Origin: Petrosia ficiformis
Taxonomy: Eukaryota > Porifera > Demospongiae > Haplosclerida > Petrosiidae
DNA: 64,000 nucleotides
Direction of reading: 5' to 3'
Assembly: GCA_947044365.1 (NCBI GenBank)
Contig: OX345636.1
Location: forward strand, 45,323,037 to 45,387,036
Positions 26,548 to 40,500 of the stretch are shown piece by piece. The first letter of the stretch is position 1. Every line of letters begins with the position of its first letter. The notes beneath the pieces were generated by a model. The model worked only from the letters and a program-made list of their open reading frames with translations, ran no database searches and had not been told where the DNA came from. The translations under genes and the position numbers were made by a program.

Positions 26548-29500
26548 CTACCATACTCACAAAAGTCCTTTAGTTTAGTCAAACCAATATTACCACATTC
26601 CATACCTACCATACTCACAGAGTCCTTTAGTTTAGTCAAACCAATATTACCACATTCCATACCTGCTTCACAATGTGATGCAATGCAATTAAGTTCTCTC
26701 AACTGCTGCACTGGAGCAAAACAGATACTACCAATTTGTTGAAGTACATATTGATCGTTGTGCCATTCTTCTGCAGTGTCTGAAAAAACATAATCTAACA
26801 GTGCTTGTGAGGCTTCACAAATATCTAGATTTATCTCTGTACACAAAACATCACACAGCATTTTAAAATCATTCAATTTTAAAGATTTCTTTATGCCGAG
26901 AATACGAAAGAAAGTCAACCACTTATGAGTTCTATATTCATCAGGTAGAAAATGGAATCTCCATCTAAAGACTTCAAATATAGGAACTGTATGATCACAA
27001 AACCTGTGTATGGGTAATAATTTGCCGCCTTCAGCTTCAACACAACGCAAATCCTTTAGACCTGAAAGAAATCGATCATCTTCGCAAACAAGGCTTTTTT
27101 CACAAATTCCACAATTATCAGCTGTATGTATGATGTGCTTATGCATGTGATTCATTATATATGAAAGGTGTGATGCTCTATTTGCTGATGAAAGCTTCCA
27201 AAAATTTTGAAAAATCAAATTCGAATACATTTCAACCTCACTCAACGTTTCTCCACCAAGTACAGATATGTCTTCACAAAGATGTTTCCATATTCCTTCA
27301 GATGTTAGGAAGATGATGTCTGACTCTGGTGCCCAAATGTCAATCCCTTTTCGACAGAAGGTAGATGGCCAAAGCAACAAACGTTTTTTGGCAGCAGTAG
27401 TAAAAATGCCACTTAATGTTTCCCACAGTGGCATTGCTTTGATGTAATATAAACTGTCTTCATCAGTTCGAAAATTCAATTTGCCAAAATATCTAAAGAG
27501 AACCTCAGCTTCAATTTTAGGATTTACAAATATTGTATTACATTGTGACATGTGATAAAGGTTTTTGAGAATGATTCTGTGGTCTGCAATAGTCGGGCAA
27601 CATTTTTGTGCGCTTTCACTGATATTCTCCATTAACACTGGTATTCCGGTGTCTTTCAGTGCTACTATAGTATCTTCATCAACATCCATATTTGACTGAA
27701 ACATAGGAACGATATCTGAAGATGAGCTATACAACATCCCATTGCTTGCAGGCAAGATAACCCATTCTTTCACAATGTCCTCACAGTGGACTGCAAATAC
27801 CTCATCTGAAGAAGATAAGCAGGACCAGATCTCTTTAAGCCAGTCTATTGTAATGTCCACCTCATTTAATGGCACTGGATCTACTCCATAAAGCTCCTTG
27901 GGAAAGTTATTCTGTAATAGTGCACTGAAATCATAAAACTCAATACTAGAAGAATTAGGAAAATACTCATGGCTGAGAAGCAAAGGAAGCATAGCTGGAT
28001 GAAGGAATTCATCAAGATTGTTTGGAAATAAGTGTGAAAATTTGCTACATAAAACTTTGTTGTCCTTTTTGAGATATTTCAAAATATTATCGGCAGTGAT
28101 TAACAATGGCAGATCAAATGGTTCTTCTGGAAATTCATAGAAGCATAAATCATCTTGTGTTTTATTATTAAGCATGTAAGATACAAATTCACTGAATCTT
28201 TCAGCTGTCTTGAATGGAGTCTTTTGAACTGGGCATGGAATATGAATATTCTTTTCACAAAATTTGACATAGAATTTGAATATTCTTTCTTTGTCAGCTA
28301 TTGCTGGAGAAAACTGTTTTAAATGTTTACAAATACGATAGGGAGCACATGTGAGTTTCATACCAAGGCGAAGCAGGTATTCTTTGAGTTGGACAGGATT
28401 TTTATTATGTAAATGAGATGTCAATAATCTTTTATTGGGTTCGAAAAAAGCTTCTTTTAAAAGGTCGTGATCATCACAGTGCAAAACATTCCACTGTAAT
28501 AAAAAAGGTTTTCCTTTTTCGTGTTCCACTGAAGAGAGTACAGCACTGTTTTCAGTCCACAATTGATGGAAAGTAGACTCAGCTAAATCTCTCCACACTC
28601 CATCTGGAGTGGGTTTCAAATCCTCGCTACCTGTTTGTGGTTTCCAGTAAGGAAACCAACTATAGTATTTATCTGTATCTGCAAAAATATCCTGAATTCG
28701 TGTGTACTCAACATGTGTGCAGTAAGGTATCAAATTCTTAAGGAATATTGCATAGGAAGATGACAGTGCTTTAATAAGTGACTCATTCCATTCTCTTTTT
28801 GGGTCATTTGGTTCTCCTTTCCATAATGACCGACGGTCTGCATTAAGAATGAATTGTCCATTGATATGTACTGGAAGATGAGATACGATTGGTAAAGGCA
28901 AGAAACAGAACACTTTTGAGCAGAAGTCTTTTGAATTTAGCAGAGGTACGGCAATACCATGCTTAGGAGTTATTCGATCTGAAAAGTACCATTTATGAGA
29001 ATTGTCACTGTAATCACCAACACCATGTTGTATTAGCCATTTCTCAGAAGTTTCAGAGGCATTATCAATGCATTGCACTGTAAGAGTATAATTTTTAATA
29101 GCAGCACGCTTACATTTCGGAAATCTATTAATGTAACTTCGCATTTCCTTCCTACATCTTGCACCTCCTTTATCCAAATGTATACTGTAACTAGCCTTCA
29201 ATTGTATGTCAAAGCTACTACCGTCCCCATTTTCAATAATAAAATACTGGAACTGTCGTACACTGTTAAGGAAAAGTAGGGCATCTTTAATCTGAGGTAC
29301 CCACGTTTCGAGGTAAGTCTTCATCTCTGTATCAGATACAGGATTGCCTAACTTAGATTGTTCCACCTGTTCTTCTATGGTGCATCTCAAAGGAAAACGA
29401 AACAGAGTTCCATTTTCCAAGTTAATAGGCAAATCTGACCTATGAATTACATTTTGTAAATAGCAGCTTGATAGACCAGACATACCTTTCCAAAATGAAT

Positions 29501-32500
29501 CATCAAGGTTATTGAAGCACCATCCAGGACTAATGATATCATCTTCCGTCTCAGCAACATAATGACAGTGAGGATCGAGTATACATAATACATTTCCACG
29601 TGTAAGAAAGCTAGGACAATCAGTTATATGATAAACAACATTAAAACCAATCCCATACTGGCCGATTGTATCCCGGTTATCTCTCTTTGTTCCTGAGCCT
29701 AAATCTTGAATCCCTCTAAGGTCGTCATCAGTGAAGTTAGCATCATTCCAAATCAGTAATGCAGGGCCTTGGAGTTCACTCCACTTTGATGTAGGCAAAT
29801 GTTCATGTGTATGCTGTCTTTTGTCCAATATTACACACATTTTTGATGCTCGAGCATCATCTGCATTTTGCAATAATTCTTTCAACAGAGTAATATCCAG
29901 TGTATAGCCTTCAAGTATATTCTTTATTCTTTGAGTTAATTCTTCCTTTTGTCCAAATGGAATGCCATGATATAAGGTCTTACTCGACTTCTTTAATCTG
30001 TAACTCTCAAGGAAAACACTACGAACTGGTGCGACACCCAAAGCTAGTGCTACTTCCTTCCTAAATCTTGGATGGATATATGATTTCTCCTTCACTAGTA
30101 GCAGTGGGTTGTCATCATAAGCAAGGCACCCCACAGGTTCGAACACAAATGTTTTGTTTGGAAGATAAGCATCTTTGTACTTTCTAAGATCATCAATTTG
30201 CTTCTCATTGAGTTCATTGATAATGGTTTCTATCAATAAACAACACACTTTATCTAATTCTCCTTTAGTCTGTGTATGAAACATATCCTCAAATGTTTTG
30301 AGGTAGTCGCCAATATCAAATTCTTCTTTAATTCCTACAACTGTCTGAAGATGCTTTTTTTCAGATAGCATGTCAGGGACTTTGTGAAGAAAAGGTCCTT
30401 GGCAACGGGTTTGCACAGCAACTTTAATTGGAGGAACAAATTTTTCTCCAGTCCAAATGAATGGTTTGTCTTTTCTCAGTTCTAATGTAGTTATGAATTC
30501 TTCAGAGGAAGATGTATTGTTTTCACTACTATAAAGCTCATGGTCTAGATAACTGTAAATGAGCTGACACATTTTATTAATCCATTCCAGAGAATTTGTC
30601 TCTTGAGTTTGCGATGAAGTAAACTGTTCAATTAAGTAATCATAATGTTTCATAACGACCATTACATTTGGATTTCTTTCCAGAGATAACAGCTCACAGA
30701 CAGCGTCAGGTATTTTGCCACAACCACCCATCTCCACAGACAAATTGTTTACTATGGGCTTCTGTGATCCAACCAAATAAAAGTTATTTGGGTGCTTTCT
30801 CCTTTTACCCAGAGTCGTTTCTATTTCTCCATTAACCAGTTTAATGGGAGACAGTAGTTGAGTTTGCTTATCACCTTCCCAAGGTAAAGGATAGTAAGAA
30901 GGCTTACATGCCACTGGAAGGAAAGGAACAGAACAAAGCTGTCTACAAACAGTTTCGTCAGGTTGGTATTCAATATGATCCATATTTTGCTTGATACATT
31001 TAATGATGAGCTGAACTCTATGCAAAGATTCTTGTTTATTTGTCTGATAAGTTGACTGAATACTCTGTGCACGTTCTAAAATCATCTCCCATGGCAGATG
31101 TTCAGAAATAAGACCAAGAGACTTTAAAGCCTCCATAATAGCAGCATTATTACTTAATCGGTTTATTGGGAAAACCTCATCTTCCAAATCAAAGAGCTGG
31201 TTTAAAGGTTCATTTGGGGAGACTAATCTATATGCTGGTTTAAGGGATTCTCCATTTGGAACACATGGAATACAAGCATTACTATTCAATAAACTGTGTA
31301 GTTCAGACTCTTTAAAACTATACTCTGTTTTTGAGAGCTGCAAAGCGAGAGACTGCAAAATATAGTATAATACATCGTTTCTAATGACTGTATTAGATTC
31401 AAACGATTTGATATTTGTTAAGAAAGTTTTGGTGAAAGCAATATCAGTTAACACATTGACTTGATGTATTTGAGATACATGTTCCATTACTTGTTTGGAA
31501 AGATAAAGGACTGGAAGTTTGAGAATCTCTATTGCTTTTATGATGCATGATGGAGTCTGTGAGTCAAGTGTGGCTTCACAGAACATGTCATGTGACAAGA
31601 ATGTACAGTCACACAAGGCTAGCCATGTTTGGCTGGTACTTGAGTAAAAAAGCTCCTCGTTAGTAGCTAACTCATACAGTGTGTCTACCATTTTATCCCA
31701 TGGTTCCTTTGTCCCAAGCTGATTGGTAGTAGGCCATAAAGTGGCAAAATCATAGCTGAGAAGTGTTCCTGACTCTTTCATGGACTTAAGAATCAACAGA
31801 AGATTACAATAAGCCTGAGCAATGGTATAAGTCATTAGCATTTCATTCCAAGTGCAATCTTTAGTATCTATCTGTGATTCAGAGTCACTCGTCCAAATTG
31901 CACTTCTATTACTCATCACAGCAAAATTAGCATTTACATGTACAGGAAGACCTGTAGTAGGCATTGACAATGGAAGAAAACAAAAGGCTTCACCTTTCAA
32001 TGGTATCACTTTTTGAAAATGAAGATTAGTGTCCGAAAGAAGCAAGCAGGCAACAGCAGATACTAAAGTTCGTCCATTTAGTTCCTCCAAATTAACTTGT
32101 ACTTTGTGACTGTGACAAGAGATTGCCCAAAACTCTCTATAAATTTCAGACATAGCTAATTTAGGTGAATAAGTGGTTGACACAACTGCAATACAACTGT
32201 GTTGTTTACTTTTATCCTTTTTGACTTTCAAAATGCAATTCATATCACCGCTCTGTTCAATCACATGAAATGCTAGAGTTTTGACGTGAGACAAGAAAAG
32301 TAGCAATTTTGAACCATGAACCTTCAGGTCATCAACAAGTTGCTTTATCATTGCCTCAGTGTAAATTGTTGAGCTAATTTGGCTTGCACATTTCCGGAAA
32401 GGCAAACGAAAGATAGTTCCTGAATACGAGATTTGGGGAAGGAAACCAAACATATCTTCATACGGAGCAAGTTGTCTTGATCTACCCATTTCTTCCAACG

Positions 32501-35500
32501 TAAACTGAATTTTTTTTCCTGGTTTTCTTTCATCAGATACAACTTCTTTCAAGTGTTTAAGTGTAGGATCAAATATATACAACCAATCACGACTGATAAA
32601 AGAAGGTATATCTGTGATATGATACACAGAACAGAACCCAATACCAAACTTCCCTATTTTCGATGCATCACTTTTTTTCAATCCTGAAGCAAGATTAGTG
32701 ATTGATGAAAAGTCTTCATCACTAAATATACTGTTGTTGTGTACTAGCAATGCTGGACCATGACTATCCCCCATTCCTTCCAGTAAGAGCCGTTCTGTAG
32801 GGTGTTGGCGCATATCGTATACAATATTCATTTCAGTTGCTTCAGCGTCATCAGCATTTTGAAGTAATTCCTTGATGATTGTCAACCCGTCTTTATATTC
32901 TGAGAGGATATTGGTAATACGAGTAGTCAGTGGCTCACACTGACCAGTATCTTCAAAAATATCATCTGATATTCCCAAGTGGTCACTGAGGGGTTTGACC
33001 CCAAGAGAAGGGGCCAAGTGTTGTATTTTAGGATGTACTAAATTGATAGATTTCTCAGATGATTGTGCAAATGCTAACAAAAGCTTATTTTGGGTGTACG
33101 TCACATCTTGAATGGACATTAATTGTGGGTATCTTGAGGGTGTGGAATTTACAGGTATAAGTAAGTCATCCTGATTCTGTCTTGACGAATCTTCAGCAAT
33201 CCATTCTAAAATCCTTTGTACTATTTGCCATGCTCTATTACCACTCACCTTTGTGGGGAATCTTTTAATTTGGTGCAGTACGCTAACGATTTGCTCTGTG
33301 CTTAGTTGTTCTTCCACGTTACAAGATCCAAATAACTCACTGAATATTTTCATTTTCGGATGGACTATGAAGAGAAAAGGTTCTAAGCTGAAAGAAAATG
33401 ATGGGACTTGTGATAGCGCTACCATTTTGGGTGCAACAAAAGAACTTCCTGTCCAAACCCACTTTTCCAGTTTGCTGAAGTTATAATTAATTTCTTCTGC
33501 AGTGCAATTATTTTTCAAGTACTGATATGTTTGAAATGCAATATTCTCGACTTTCAAGATTCCAAGTACATTTTCAAGTGCTATAACTTCCTGGAAATGC
33601 TTTAAAACTGCATTAATCACTAATTTGTTTGAGCAGCTAACGTTGGAAGCAATTTCTTTAGGAACATTTTCAACAAATATGAGCTTTGAGCCTGCTATTA
33701 AAGCAAGGTCATCAAGTGAATTGCGCAGAAAGCCGGATAAAGCAACAACTGGATCAGCACTAGATGCCAATGGATATGATGATCCAGCCCAACGAAGACG
33801 CTCAGGGTAATTTATAGGATGATTGGTTACAACTGGAAGCCAGGAACAGTAACGTGTAAGTTGACATACAATGTCCGACAGTGAACTTCCATTCACAAAT
33901 TCAGAAAATAGAGAGGAAACCTTATTGAGAAGTTTAAGCAAAGCAATAGACCTAGAATGGTGAAAACTACTTACTTGGTAACTGGAAGTTGGGTGAACGT
34001 TTTGAATAATGTTCACTACTTCCGAAGCTGTTACATCTTGAATTGATTTCAATTTACATTCTCGTAATACATGTAAGTATTTGAAATGTCTAAAACTTTG
34101 TACAGGAAAAACAGGTTCTGTCATAAAGAGCTCCTGCAACAACTGGTCTGATGGGTCATAAAGCTCACACGGTGGTTTTAAAATCCCATTGGAATTTGGT
34201 ACAAAAGAAAGATCTGAAAGAGCTGTTCTAAAGCAACCAAGATAGTCATATTCAGTCAGAGAATCATAATGTTCAAGAATACTCTTCATTAAGCTCAGTA
34301 AATTCTCTTGACAAAATTCATTTGATTGAATTTGAGTGAACACAACTTTTGCAAGAAAATCGGATTCACTCATCAATTGGACATGTTGTGATGCCAACCG
34401 AAGAATGATATTTTCATTGCTTGTTGATGATAGAATTAAAGGATGGGAAGTTAACAGATCTGGTCTGCAAACGAACTTATTACTCTCACCAATCGCTCTG
34501 TTGTTAGCATAAGACGTTTTTAATGATTCAATGCTATATAAATCCCTATTCTGCAAAACTGAAAACATGGGAATATTGCACAATATTTGTATCCTCTTGC
34601 TATCACTGTAATTACAATTGTAATAAGCCAAAAATTTCTGCATTGCTTCTGCTTCTTCATTTGTGAACCTAATAAGAGAGATAACTGATTGCGGTATTGC
34701 ATCTAAAACCTCACCTGGATTTAATTCATAGAGATGTTTTGAAAGATGAGGGTGGTACAAATATGGAAAGTCATCATGGTTAGCCAACCACAATCCACAC
34801 TTGTACAAGGCAGAAATCAAAAATGTAGGGCCCTTTTGACTATGGGAAATATAAAGAACTCTCTTCTGTACATTAAGAGGTACAATAGTACAGTGAGCTT
34901 TAATGTCTTTCTTCACTGGAATAATACACTTTCCAACAAAAGGTTTCAAGTTGTAGACAGTGGTATTTAACCATTCCCAGAATGATTTCAAAGTGTCCTC
35001 AGACCATGATTTCTTTTGAGAGAGAGGTATTAACTCTGCCACTTCATCGACACCTAACAGCTTCACTTGCGTTTGTGAACTTTCAGCTACTTTGATAAGT
35101 TCACTGTGTAAATAATCATCCTCCTCCATCATGAAAATTAATTTAAAATTAATATTTGGAAGAAGTGAATAAGGGACAGCTGAATTGCATACAAATACTT
35201 GTGTGTGCATTGAGTACTGACGCTTAAATGAAACAAAGCTACCATCCAGAAGTGGTATTAACTCTAGACCTGAAAGGTCATAATAAGCTTTGTCTTTTAG
35301 GCAGTACTTCAGAACTTCAAGTTTCTGAATTCTATTAAGATTCTTATACACATAATGGTTATCTCTCAATGCTTTCCGCAATAAAGCAGGGTCGACAGTT
35401 TTGGCATTTCTTATTTTGGGAAGGTAAGTATCAAGAGCCTGCCAAACAATAGATGGAAGCTTGCAAATTTTGATATTAGAGGCACAAAGTATTGCTTCAA

Positions 35501-37541
35501 TGGATTCTGTAAGGATGTCATCCTCAGCTACTAATATACTTTCCTTCAAAGTAATCCATTGACCTCCAAAAACTGGAGTATGAAAAATGGTACTCATTTG
35601 TAACAGCTGTGTGAAAAAAGGCTTTAACATACCCTGCCATGGTGTGTGCTGTAGCTTTGAAATATCTGGCCAACACTTATACACGATCTCAGGATGAATT
35701 TTCATTTGCACAAGTACATTCAGCAGTTGAACATAGCATGAAGGTAGACATTTTTCAACAAGAAGACCATTCCATTTACCTTCATCATTCTGCCTTTCTT
35801 TAGCTTCCCATACAACAGATCGTCTATTACTACTAGTTGCAAATGTGGCATTGACATGTAATGCAAATGGTGCTTGTTCTTCTGTTGGGAGGGGAAGAAA
35901 ACAAAACAAGCGACCTTGGGGGTTTCCAGTGACATCATTCACTTTGTATGCCAAGCTAACCCATGGTATTACTTGGTGGTTTTTAACAGAAAGGAAACTT
36001 GCAGCACATTGTAAAACCTCAGAGTCAGTACTTCCTACATGGTGAACAACAACATAGATCTGACTCTGAGATGTTTCATTGGGCCGAATGTCATTTATTA
36101 CCGCAATACTAAACAATAATGTGCAATTGAGTGTTTTGGCTATACTTCCAGCTTGAAAGGAATGTTCGACATCATCAAAAAATTTTACTCGTTGGCCTAT
36201 TGAGATCATGTTATGAGTTTTCGCAGACTCGATAACAACTTTGAACAAGGTACTTAAAGAACCCTTTTCTGACATTACAAAAACTTCAATGGATTGAACT
36301 GAGCGAAGAAAGAGTAGTAGGAGCTCTGCTTCATCTTTCAAGCATTGCAAAAGCTTGGTGATTCTTTCAACACTGTATACTTCATTGGAAAGCTTTGATC
36401 GAATGTTTCGAAGGGGGAAACGAAAAATTGTTTGATCTTTAAATATTGGCATTGAAGAAGAGAAACCCGCAATACCATGAAAGATTTCTAATACGTTGTT
36501 TGCGCTCTGCTGCAAATGTCTCAAGGAATATCTACAACCTGGCTTACCACTCCAAATTTCTTTATGTGGTTCAAGGAATGCACAGTATTCTCCACTTATG
36601 ATTACTGGAAGATCTGTTGAGTAAATAAAACAATGTCATGTTATATACACATAATTATCAATTGTATAACAATATTGCACTGATAATGAATTGGCTATTA
36701 TTAGTATGGTTACAGGCATTTGGGTTCATAAAACGTATTGGTAATTTAAAACTTGGCTCATGATTATGCAGTCAATTTTACAGTAATGTTTGTTTAATTG
36801 AACTTATTTTGGTTATCGTATACAAATTATTGTTGAATACACAGAGCCGGCTCATAATTGAGCATGTAATCAAGCTAAATGTCTGTAAACTGCTATGAGA
36901 TCTGTCAGTCTAGTCTTATGAATCTGATGTCTTCACAAGACTAGAATTTATTGTACTTTGAATTAATAATCCGATATTATATCTATCTTCTGGTTCAATG
37001 AAAATGAGCATTTTCTCAAAAAATATATATGAGTATCATAAAAGCAATTAATGATACTATAATCACAAGAAATGACATATTTTGGTAAACGTTTTACAAT
37101 ATTGGTTACATCATTCAGAAATAACCGATACACTGTAAAAATGAATTTGTTATTTTAACAGACATGTTGTTACCTCTGTTGCACTTAAATTTCCAATATA
37201 TCGTTAATAAGAAGATAATTAGCATTTTGTCTGGTTATAATATAGCTGCTATCATATAAAGAGGCTGTTATTGATAACTTCAAAATGAGATAATATGAAA
37301 TGATTTGTTTCAAATTATTGGTTATAGTAAAAACTAATCATGCAATTAGGAATGTACATACCAATATACACCCTACTACCATATAAAGAGGCTGTTATTG
37401 ATAACTTCAAAATGAGATAATATGAATTCAAATAATTGGTTATAGTAAAACACTAATCATGCAATCATGAATGTATGTACCAATATGCACCCTACTACCA
37501 CATGTAGAATGTACAATCATGACTGTAGTCATAACTTTCCT

Positions 37542-37581
<40 letters not shown>

Positions 37582-40500
37582 CTATAATTATCATAACCAG
37601 ACATAATATTAATTGTATTTGTATTCGATGTTTCTAACTATGTATTATAAATGTACATGCAACTGAGGTAACAACTGGTCTGTTAAAATAACAAATTCAT
37701 TTTTACAGTGTACTGATACTAAAAGTAATGCCAATACCAATTACCAATTTGATTATTGTTGCATCACTACTTTGAATGACCTAAATATAGGTGTGGTCAG
37801 GCCAAAAATGGGCATGACTATGCCTAAGAATTTCACATGCTCACAACTGGACATGGGGCTGCACATGTGCACAGCAGATTATAATTATTTCTGAGTGACC
37901 TGACAACATGTCAGACCATGAACATAATTGATCTGTAGTAGTTGAATTGATCCTTATTATTCATGATTATTGATTGAGATATTTTGTTCGTTCATGTATT
38001 GACTAGACTCGTGCTCTGTTAAAATGCTCTCTCTCTGATTGTATACTTATATTGCTCCTCGATCTATTACCATTGGATTGCTGTTATAATAAAATATACT
38101 TTGTATTATCAATCTCTTCGAGTTAATATACAACATTTTTGGCGACCAGGATTGGATTTAAAGCGATTGGATAGGTCACTAGCTTAAAAATGGCGACTAC
38201 ACATGGCACTATTTCTTCTTTTGATAATTCGGTGGAGGACTGGAGATCTTACACCGAGTGGATTGGTCATTACTGTGAAGCAAACAGCATTACTATGGAT
38301 ACACAAAAGCATGCAGTTTTACTTAGTGTGTGTGGTCTCAAAACAGTATCTAGTATTTCCAGCAAAACCTGGTGAGAAACATTTTGGTGACATTGTCGAG
38401 TTGGTTATTAGACACTACAGTCCAAAACCTTCCAGTATCATACAAAGATTTGACACTCGGGTGAGGACGAAAGATGAATCAATAGCTACGTACGTGGGTT
38501 TCATTAAGGCAGTTGTCAAAATTTTGTGAGTTTGGTGATACTCTTGAACCAATGCTGAGAGACCACTTGGTCTGTGGATTGAATGATGATCGTATTCAAA
38601 GAAGGCTTTTAGCTGAACTGGAGCTCACATTCGGGAAGGCACTACCATTGGCTCAAGCAATCAAAACAGCAGATCAAGATACTAAGGATTTAGCTACATC
38701 TCGAGACTTTCAGACAATACAATTCAATACTGGGAAAGCTCCCAGAAGAACACAGACAGAAACCAAAAAATATTCGTGTATAAGATGTGGTGGTCATCAC
38801 CTTGCTACCTTCTGTAGATTTCTAAATAAAGAATTCCGGGCATGTAAAAAGAAAGGACATTTTTCTAGAATGTGCCTTAGTAAACAGTCAAACCAAGCTA
38901 ATTACGTTGAAGAAGTGATTAAGGGTGAACCGGAAAAAGAGGATTGCCATACAATGTTTGCCTTAACAAGTAACTCATCAGAACCATATAAAGTAAGTAA
39001 TAAATAAATACACATGTATATATATATATATATATACACTGGCCGAGATTCAACCTCTGCACTGCACGATTATATGCCTCATGCTAAGGCGCTCAGCATT
39101 TACCATACAAGTGTTGTGTATTTAATTGTATGTTTGGCATCATTTATTCAGTATTTGTGTTAGTTGACTTAATAGAATTTAAACATAGTTGACATTACCC
39201 AGTGACTATTTCAGATTTAAAAGTGTGGTAACTATGCCATTTGTGTGACATAATAGGAAACCTTAGAATATACAGTAGATAACAAAAAACTTCACATTTT
39301 ATCTTGTACTACAACCTCAGTAAAATGATGTTTAAATTGTAATTAAATATTCAGTGATAGATCGCATAAATTGCAAGTTATGTGTTAAAATCTATGGTAA
39401 GTTATTTTACAGTTATTTTTTTTAAGCTGAATAAGTCAAGCAATTGTTGACATCACAAAGCAATCACAGGGACACCTTTGTCATAGGTGTAGGAAGATGA
39501 TTTTGATCATGGGAGCACGTCCAAAATAGATAATTTTTATATCTAATTAATTTTCATAGTGGGTGTAGTCTTTTTAAAAATGTCTAATTTCTGCTTGCAT
39601 TTTCCTTTTTTTTGAAGTTGTATATGAGATCATAAAAATTAATAATTATGTGGTTTGTGCAGCTGATTCTTAGATTGCACAATAAACAACAAATATTATC
39701 ATTACAGCTGACTACATATTGGGCAGTATAAATCTCCCTATTATTATGCATTTCTATTATATATGAAGTTTAAAATTCCATGGGGGCCATGGGACAATGG
39801 GGTCCAGTGCCCCAATGCCCCCCATGCTTCCTACGCCACTGCTTTCTTCTCCATAATATTATATCTTGATTTTGAATTTATATTCCTCTTGGTCAAACTT
39901 TTAATTTTGAAAGGACAAAAAATGTTAATCAATGCATTGGCTACTTCCAATATTAGTATAATTATGGTCTTTTAAAAAAAGATATATATATAGAGAAAAA
40001 AGTATCCCTATGATCTGCTTTGAGGTGTCCAGCATTCACTAATAATGGCTGATTTTATCATGCCTGAGACACAACAGCCTATTTGTTATAGTTATTATTT
40101 TGATTATCTACTCTCCTCCTTAACTATTAAAGGACCTTGTAGAAATTTAGCAATATACAGAATATATACAATTATATACATGTATATATTCTTGTGTCAC
40201 TTACGCGAGTATGTTTTTATGGCCCATCTGGTTTGCCACGGGTTTGATATATGATGTATTAAAAAATGAGAGCATGAAATATCATAAGCACAGAAACAAG
40301 AATGAAATGGTACCTTAGCAACAAAATTAAACTAACAATTTCCATAAAACCCTATATATGTAGCTCCATTGAATCGCAAAATACAGAGTGAAAACACATA
40401 GTGCTAACTATATTTATGCAGGCCTAGGCTAACGAATTATGGAAATAGATAGTTTTAATTTTATCACTAAAAAGGTATCATCCCAATAATGTTTCTGTGC

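Noticed and set aside
24371..26560. A separate 729-residue HEPN-domain gene downstream of the giant frame
   Set aside because: Its apparent start (MSMV) lies inside the duplicated repeat. GT-AG splicing joins it in frame to the giant exon, and the order repeats-then-HEPN is the known sacsin arrangement.
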